Source: Prevotella sp. (lineage in GTDB: Bacteria > Bacteroidota > Bacteroidia > Bacteroidales > Bacteroidaceae). Taken from it: a stretch of DNA of 8,763 nucleotides. The notes below the pieces were generated by a model. The model did no database searches, was not told where the DNA came from, and was given only the letters and a program-made list of their open reading frames with translations. The position numbers and the translations under genes are program-made. Location: contig JAJPYV010000321.1 of assembly GCA_021204735.1 (NCBI GenBank), forward strand, positions 1 to 8,763. The letters are read 5' to 3'. Shown one piece after another: positions 6,815 to 8,763 of this stretch. Each line of letters starts with the position of its first letter. The stretch's first letter is position 1.

Positions 6815-6948
6815 ATGACACAAGGGTCTACCATTAATCATTAATATAACCAATCCATTATCATATTTCAGTAGAAAAACTCCTTTTCTTTAACTCCTCG
6901 TATAGTTTTAGATAATTGTTTTCATACGAACTATAAAAGAAATTACGA

Positions 6949-7953
6949 ATGAAAATAACATATCTCAACGGATTGAGAGTACTTGCGGCATTAAGTGTAG
7001 TATTCTTACATACCAGTTCATCCATTACTGATAGGGAAGTACTTGCTTTTATGGACAAGGTACTTTTGTTTTTTTATGTATGTGTTTTGCAATTTTCAGT
7101 GCCGCTATTTGTAATGATATCCGGCGTATTGTTCCTTAATCCAGCTAAAGATACGAGTTATAAATCTTTATGGAAGTATGTTCGCAGAATTCTATTAGTC
7201 TTGATAGTATTTGCCTTGCCCATGAGTGCGATGGAACTTGGATTCCCGACTATAGGGGGGGGTAATTCTTTAAATGTCAAACACTTTATAACTGATACAT
7301 TACTAAATTGGGTTACAGGTCATTCATGGAACCACATGTGGTATCTATATATGTTGCCCGGCTTATATCTGATAACACCACTTATAAAACCTTTCGTTGT
7401 TAAAGCCACTAATACAGAATTAAAAATCATACTATGTGTATTATTTGTTTTGTCATCATTAATGCCTACAATTGAAAAGATTGGCTTGCCTCTAAAAGGA
7501 TATATGATAATATCGAGTCCCTATATATTCATTTATATATTGGGCTATTATTTACACTGGAGAGCATCATCTCCTTTATATAAGAACAAGTGGATATTAT
7601 CTTTTATTATTCTCGCATGTGTATGCATAATCATCTGGAAATGCTATAATGGGCTTGGTTCGTATGGATATTCAGATCCCTTGGTAATAGTTATGGCAGC
7701 CGCAATATTCCTAATGTTTAAATCATTCAATGTTAATAGCAGGCTGGCAAACAAATTAGTTCCTTACTGTTTCGGCGTTTATATCGTTCATTTGGTTTTT
7801 ATAAATATAGCATACAAAATCCTTAAAGTTGATGCAAGTGTAGTTGTACCATTCTATAACTGGATAGGATTGGGCCTGTTATTCACATTATTATCTATCG
7901 CAACGACACATTTCTTATTAAAGATTCCTTTATTGAAGAAGTATGTCCTTTAA
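6949..7953 (+). CDS. Acyltransferase family 3 membrane protein (probable polysaccharide O-acetyltransferase)
   Basis: A 334-residue integral membrane protein of the acyltransferase-3 family (OafA/WecH type), which moves acetyl groups onto sugars of surface glycans in the inner membrane. The N-terminus MKITYLNGLRVLAALSVVFL with Arg10 and His21 carries the family's conserved Arg and His in the first membrane segment. Next come FSVPLFVMISGVLFL at 49-63, a RR at 79-80 followed by a hydrophobic helix, the WNHMWYLYMLPGLYLITP segment at 127-144, and several more hydrophobic helices including CFGVYIVHLVFI near the end; I estimate about ten membrane segments. Length is normal and the ATG fits the family start. 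Codons 103-105 (three Gly) contain an uninterrupted G8 run; losing or gaining one G gives a stop within five codons. The likely role is to decorate the glycan made by the upstream genes; another acyl donor cannot be excluded. Confidence 0.9.
   Translation: MKITYLNGLRVLAALSVVFLHTSSSITDREVLAFMDKVLLFFYVCVLQFSVPLFVMISGVLFLNPAKDTSYKSLWKYVRRILLVLIVFALPMSAMELGFPTIGGGNSLNVKHFITDTLLNWVTGHSWNHMWYLYMLPGLYLITPLIKPFVVKATNTELKIILCVLFVLSSLMPTIEKIGLPLKGYMIISSPYIFIYILGYYLHWRASSPLYKNKWILSFIILACVCIIIWKCYNGLGSYGYSDPLVIVMAAAIFLMFKSFNVNSRLANKLVPYCFGVYIVHLVFINIAYKILKVDASVVVPFYNWIGLGLLFTLLSIATTHFLLKIPLLKKYVL
7255..7262 (+). repeat. G8 homopolymer tract inside the acyltransferase gene
   Basis: Eight consecutive G residues form most of codons 103-105 (GGG GGG GGT) of the acyltransferase. 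With seven Gs the frame reads GGG GGG GTA ATT CTT TAA; with nine it reads GGG GGG GGG TAA. Either one-base slip therefore truncates the protein at about one third of its length. The present length keeps the gene on. Confidence 0.75.
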
Positions 7954-8155
7954 CTATGAATACATCATTAATAAATGCTATAAAGAGTGCAATTTCTCGT
8001 TTTCAGATACATATTCTATGAAAACAGCTTCTAAAGAACTTTATTTATCAATAAATACAATACTAATATTTTCCAAGATCTTAAAATGGAATTATTCGCA
8101 AGAACGATTGTTCAAAGATTCAAGTTTATGCTCTTGTGAAAAACTTTGCAGATAG
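7943..8155 (+). CDS. Hypothetical 70-residue Cys-containing protein
   Basis: I do not recognise this ORF. It starts at an ATG overlapping the last 11 bases of the acyltransferase gene and ends with TAG at 8153-8155. The product has five Cys (NKCYKECN near the start; CSCEKLC at the end) and a central segment KTASKELYLSINTI that loosely resembles a helix-turn-helix, followed by a KWNYSQERLF stretch. There is no signal peptide. The overlap suggests translational coupling if the ORF is real, and GAAGAA just upstream might help initiation. Small size and the lack of a family match mean it could equally be a fragment of a decayed gene or a chance frame in AT-rich DNA. Confidence 0.35.
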   Translation: MSFNYEYIINKCYKECNFSFSDTYSMKTASKELYLSINTILIFSKILKWNYSQERLFKDSSLCSCEKLCR

Positions 8156-8193
8156 GAACATACGTTTATAATGTATTAAAACTTATTTGATTC

Positions 8194-8691
8194 ATGACTC
8201 TATATGAAGTGATTCAGTATATAAACAAAGCATTAAATGAAGGTAAGTTTCCTCTTGACTGGGTAGGAACCGTCCATAGTTATATAGGGAAATTTGAGAT
8301 TATTAATTCTGGAACTGGAAACGGAAAATACCTTATGCCAATTACTCCTGGTGGACTTCATTTCCTATATAGAGGGCAGAATAAAGAGTTTGCCCCTTGT
8401 CTTCCTAGTATTTATAGAAATAATCCATCTGAAGCAGAGATATTCGTTGAGAGGATGAGGTTGACCATTTTTAAACGTATGCTAAATAGTCATCCCATAG
8501 TAACTGGCTTTTTTAGACCTAATGACTATTATGTAGATGAAGAGGGTTTAGCACAACATTACGGGTTGAAAACATCTATACTTGATTTGACAAGCAATCT
8601 GAATGTAGCCTTGTTTTTCGCTACTTGCAAATATGACAGTAATTCTGATATGTATAGTTGCTATAATGACCTGTTGGTTGAATTAAATTAG
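8194..8691 (+). CDS. FRG domain-containing protein, possibly interrupted by an in-frame TAG
   Basis: A 165-residue product with an FRG domain, a widespread domain of unknown biochemical function named after its Phe-Arg-Gly motif. Here the motif is LYRGQ at 58-62 (Tyr for Phe), followed by CLPSIYRN at 69-76, acidic residues PSEAEIF at 78-84, and the strongest block GLAQHYGLKTSILDLTSN at 118-135 with NVALFFATC at 137-145. FRG proteins I know are usually 250 residues or longer, with more sequence after the VALFFA block, so this product looks short at its C-terminus. After the TAG at 8689-8691 the same frame stays open for 24 codons to the window edge and reads RIFYLRNWTMINKVHIL, which resembles the expected continuation. 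The gene is not an obvious glycan enzyme and probably marks the edge of the polysaccharide cluster or separate accessory DNA. The function is unknown. Confidence 0.72.
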   Translation: MTLYEVIQYINKALNEGKFPLDWVGTVHSYIGKFEIINSGTGNGKYLMPITPGGLHFLYRGQNKEFAPCLPSIYRNNPSEAEIFVERMRLTIFKRMLNSHPIVTGFFRPNDYYVDEEGLAQHYGLKTSILDLTSNLNVALFFATCKYDSNSDMYSCYNDLLVELN

Positions 8692-8763
8692 CGAATATTT
8701 TATCTGCGCAATTGGACGATGATTAATAAAGTTCACATATTGCATGAATGTCATGGCAGCAAT

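Larger units (their letters stand above)
6578..6948. other. 371-bp intergenic stretch without an intact gene
   Basis: No open frame longer than about 30 codons with recognisable content occurs on either strand. The stretch holds a short inverted repeat near its left end (6604-6617), a C8 run at 6807-6814, and an ATTAAT direct repeat around 6833-6845. On the minus strand a roughly 30-codon segment ending at 6641 reads like protein (DEHGFAASANGANVGIILSG) but two stops lie just upstream and I recognise no family, so a decayed gene is possible but unproved. No convincing Bacteroides-type promoter (TAnnTTTG with an upstream TTTG at normal spacing) was found before the acyltransferase gene. Confidence 0.5.

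Noticed and set aside
6833..6845. ATTAAT direct repeat as an insertion-sequence target duplication or CRISPR-like repeat
   Set aside because: Six AT-only bases repeated twice are expected by chance here, and no transposase or further repeat units are present.
6903..6910. TAGTTTTA as a -7 promoter element for the acyltransferase gene
   Set aside because: One mismatch to TAnnTTTG and no TTTG element at the usual distance upstream.

Overview
The window looks like the downstream part of a surface-polysaccharide (capsule or exopolysaccharide) gene cluster from a member of the Bacteroidota, most likely a gut or oral Bacteroidales. That assignment rests on the style of the genes (a high-GC UDP-glucose dehydrogenase tail followed by an AT-rich block of glycosyltransferases, mostly without Shine-Dalgarno sites) and is not proved by any marker gene here. 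All genes I accept run on the + strand and probably form one transcription unit up to about position 5433, perhaps to 6577. No flippase (Wzx), polymerase (Wzy), initiating transferase, tRNA, rRNA, CRISPR array or insertion sequence was recognised.

Layout. Positions 1-272 are the 3' end of a UDP-glucose 6-dehydrogenase gene (supply of UDP-glucuronate), about 52% GC by hand count. From about 273 the DNA drops to roughly one-third GC and holds: a GT8 glycosyltransferase (368-1393), a LicD-type phosphotransferase (1461-2384), a GT4 glycosyltransferase (2396-3550), an IspD/TarI-type cytidylyltransferase (ATG at 3671, to 4393), an extended SDR epimerase/dehydratase/reductase overlapping it by one base (4393-5433), a galactofuranosyltransferase-like gene whose conserved N-terminus lies upstream of any ATG/GTG/TTG start (5552-6577), a 371-bp gap without an intact gene (6578-6948), a membrane acyltransferase of family 3 (6949-7953), a small Cys-rich unknown ORF (7943-8155), and an FRG-domain protein gene (8194-8691) that may be interrupted by an in-frame TAG.

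How the genes may work together. The cytidylyltransferase and the SDR protein would make a CDP-activated polyol (or related CDP-sugar), and LicD would transfer the polyol phosphate to a glycan built by the GT8, GT4 and galactofuranosyl transferases; the acyltransferase would O-acetylate the product. This predicts a teichoic-acid-like, phosphodiester-decorated polysaccharide in a Gram-negative, built on the same enzyme logic as the CDP-ribitol pathway (ISPD with FKTN/FKRP) of animal dystroglycan. The module is assigned by motif; the exact polyol is unknown.

The most testable oddities are a G8 tract inside the acyltransferase where gain or loss of one base gives an almost immediate stop (possible phase variation), the missing canonical start of the galactofuranosyltransferase gene, the in-frame TAG in the FRG gene, and a perfect 7-bp hairpin just before the cytidylyltransferase.
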